Origin: Nocardioides sp. Root1257
GTDB taxonomy: Bacteria; Actinomycetota; Actinomycetes; Propionibacteriales; Nocardioidaceae
DNA length: 64,000 bases
Assembly: GCF_001425175.1 (NCBI RefSeq)
Contig: NZ_LMDV01000008.1
Location: 853,494 to 917,493, forward strand
Direction of reading: 5' to 3'
The position numbers and the translations under genes are program-made. How positions within the stretch are numbered: position 1 is the first letter of the stretch; every line of letters begins with the position of its first letter. Of the stretch, positions 62,711 to 64,000 are shown one piece after another. The notes under the pieces were generated by a model. It made no database searches and was not told where the DNA came from. It worked only from the letters and a program-made list of their open reading frames with translations.

Positions 62711-63607
62711 ATGACACAGACACTCGAGAAGCCCGCGGGCACGGCCACCCCGGTCGACACCAAGCCGCCCAAGCAGCGGCGCAACGCCGACGGCATCCGT
62801 ACGCCGGGCTGGCTGTACGTCGTGATGGCGGTCGGCCTCTTCGTGGTGGTGGTCCCGTTCCTCTGGATGATCGTGTCGTCCTTCAAGCCGGAGTCCGAGG
62901 TGCGCGCGATCCCGCCGACCTGGTGGCCGCACGAGGTGACGACGGAGAACTACGACCAGCTCTTCACCCGGCTCGACTTCCCGACGTACTTCCTGAACTC
63001 GGCGATCGTCGCGCTGGCGGTGACGCTCGGCAACGTCGTCTTCTGCTCGATGCTGGGCTACGCCCTGGCGAAGCTGGAGTTCCCGGGCAAGCGGCTGCTC
63101 TTCATCCTCGTCCTGGGCACCCTGATGGTGCCGGGCGTGGTGACCTTCGTGCCGCTCTTCGTGCTGACCACCAACCTCGGGCTCACCAACACGCTGCCCG
63201 GCATGATCCTGCCGTTCCTGGCCGGCCCGTTCGGCGTGTTCCTGATGCGGCAGTACATCCTCGGCCTGCCCGACGAGCTGATCCAGGCCGCCCGCGTCGA
63301 CGGCGCCGGCGAGCTGACGATCTTCGCGCGGGTGATCATGCCGCTCTGCGGCCCGGCCGTCGCGACCCTCGGGGTGCTGACGTTCCTGACCTCGTGGAAC
63401 AACTTCCTGTGGCCGCTGGTGGTGGCCACTTCGGAGGACAAGTACACGCTGCCCGTCGCGCTCGCGCTGTACGCCGTCGGCCAGAACGCCACCCAGTACG
63501 GCCTGCTGCTCGCCGGCTCGGTCGTCGTCGTCATCCCCGTGCTCGTCGTCTTCCTGCTCCTGCAGCGCTACATCATGCAGGGCGTCGCCATGACCGGCAT
63601 CAAGTAA
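62711..63607 (+). CDS. Sugar ABC transporter permease (MalG/UgpE type)
   Basis: This 298-residue permease has six membrane helices, the first at about residues 36-58, and the EAA loop ELIQAARVDGAGELTIFARV. The start ATG 62711 is 5 bp after the first permease stop. The protein ends MQGVAMTGIK, the usual GVxxGAxK-like end of this family. Confidence 0.94.
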   Translation: MTQTLEKPAGTATPVDTKPPKQRRNADGIRTPGWLYVVMAVGLFVVVVPFLWMIVSSFKPESEVRAIPPTWWPHEVTTENYDQLFTRLDFPTYFLNSAIVALAVTLGNVVFCSMLGYALAKLEFPGKRLLFILVLGTLMVPGVVTFVPLFVLTTNLGLTNTLPGMILPFLAGPFGVFLMRQYILGLPDELIQAARVDGAGELTIFARVIMPLCGPAVATLGVLTFLTSWNNFLWPLVVATSEDKYTLPVALALYAVGQNATQYGLLLAGSVVVVIPVLVVFLLLQRYIMQGVAMTGIK

Positions 63608-63629
63608 CCCACCCCGTCAAGGAGATCCC

Positions 63630-64000
63630 ATGCGCAACTCGGTGCGCACCGTCCTGGTCGCGCTGCTCGCGACCGTCCTGCTCGTCCCCGCCACCGCCGC
63701 CCGGGCGGACCTGGAGACCGAACGCCGCGGTCACGACCGCACCCTGGAGAGATACGCCGCGGACACCTGGCGCTCCGTGGCGGCGATGGTGGTGCCCCGG
63801 ACCGGGCTGCCCGCCGACAACGTGGGCGGCGGTCTGTCGCCCGGCTCGCGGGCGGCGTACACGTCCCCGACCAACATCGGGGCCTACCTGTGGAGCACCG
63901 TCGTCGCCCGCGACGTCGGTCTGATCAGCGACCGCGCCGCGCACCGCCGGCTGGCGCGGACCGTCCACACGGTCGCCGGGCTCGAGCGGCACGACGCGTC
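63630..64000 (+). CDS. Secreted DUF3131/glucoamylase-like protein (C-terminus cut by window edge)
   Basis: The first 123 residues are seen; the gene runs off the window. A signal peptide (about 1-26, cleavage near AARA-D) is followed by the start of an alpha/alpha-barrel of the DUF3131/GH144-like type, with the diagnostic TSPTNIGAYLWSTVVARDVG. AAGGAG lies 5 nt before ATG 63630. As last visible gene of the LacI/ABC operon it probably degrades a glucan outside the cell whose fragments the transporter imports; GH144 enzymes cut beta-1,2-glucans. Confidence 0.8.
   Translation, partial: MRNSVRTVLVALLATVLLVPATAARADLETERRGHDRTLERYAADTWRSVAAMVVPRTGLPADNVGGGLSPGSRAAYTSPTNIGAYLWSTVVARDVGLISDRAAHRRLARTVHTVAGLERHDA

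Overview
The window is about 64 kb of very GC-rich DNA with dense, mostly ATG/GTG-started genes and many 4-bp ATGA/GTGA stop-start overlaps. Gene content points to a Gram-positive actinobacterium of the Nocardioides type: a lexA / LysM-protein / nrdR / class II nrdJ neighbourhood, a SigB/SigF-type sigma factor with RsbW-like kinases, a mycothiol-isomerase-type DinB protein, type VII secretion substrates, DUF3052 and DUF4333 proteins and TagB/TagF-like polymer synthesis. This is inference from gene content; no rRNA or other taxonomic marker is present. It looks like ordinary chromosome: I saw no transposase, integrase, phage gene, tRNA, rRNA or CRISPR array.

Layout. 1-3449 (minus): a PAP2-like, a Tat-exported PhoD-like and an alkaline-phosphatase-superfamily gene in one operon, the last cut by the window edge. 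3542-11520: the DNA-damage and deoxyribonucleotide block, with lexA and a divergent SOS-type LysM protein sharing LexA boxes, DUF3052, a GAF-ATPase facing a stress sigma factor, and nrdR-nrdJ behind a pair of NrdR boxes spaced 31 bp. 11600-12443: two small genes. 12484-24815: a surface-glycan locus with two minus-strand glycosyltransferases, then a seven-promoterless-looking run in which six plus-strand genes (14727-21921) are all coupled by ATGA overlaps (small membrane protein, GT4, HtrB-like acyltransferase, large GT-C-like membrane protein, flippase, TagB/F-like transferase), a convergent acyltransferase-3 gene and a secreted glycosidase-like protein with two FN3 domains.

24831-36256: metabolic and membrane genes (class V aminotransferase, Na+/H+ antiporter, aldehyde dehydrogenase, TspO, SDR with XRE regulator, a NERD-like membrane protein, a second PhoD phosphatase, a membrane desaturase, and a DUF1295/FAD-oxidoreductase pair behind a KstR2-like palindrome). 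37175-40812: an RsbW-like kinase, a DUF4333 lipoprotein pair, and a three-gene cassette resembling a type VII secretion substrate set. 40921-50330: BASS transporter, DoxX-MarR pair, a secreted M6 metalloprotease and a His-rich secreted S33 peptidase, MFS pump, rlmC, DksA-like and TfoX-like proteins.

50389-58613: methyltransferase, PrsW-type protease operon, aldo/keto reductase, and a copper-type P-ATPase with an unusual 250-residue extracytoplasmic tail, driven by a leaderless promoter with a CsoR-like palindrome between -35 and -10. 58639-58714 and 59371-59437 are two large inverted repeats flanking a DinB-like gene. 59544-64000 is a LacI-controlled sugar ABC-transporter operon ending in a secreted DUF3131/glucoamylase-like protein cut by the window edge. 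Many genes appear to be leaderless, with a TAnnnT hexamer 6-8 nt before the start codon.
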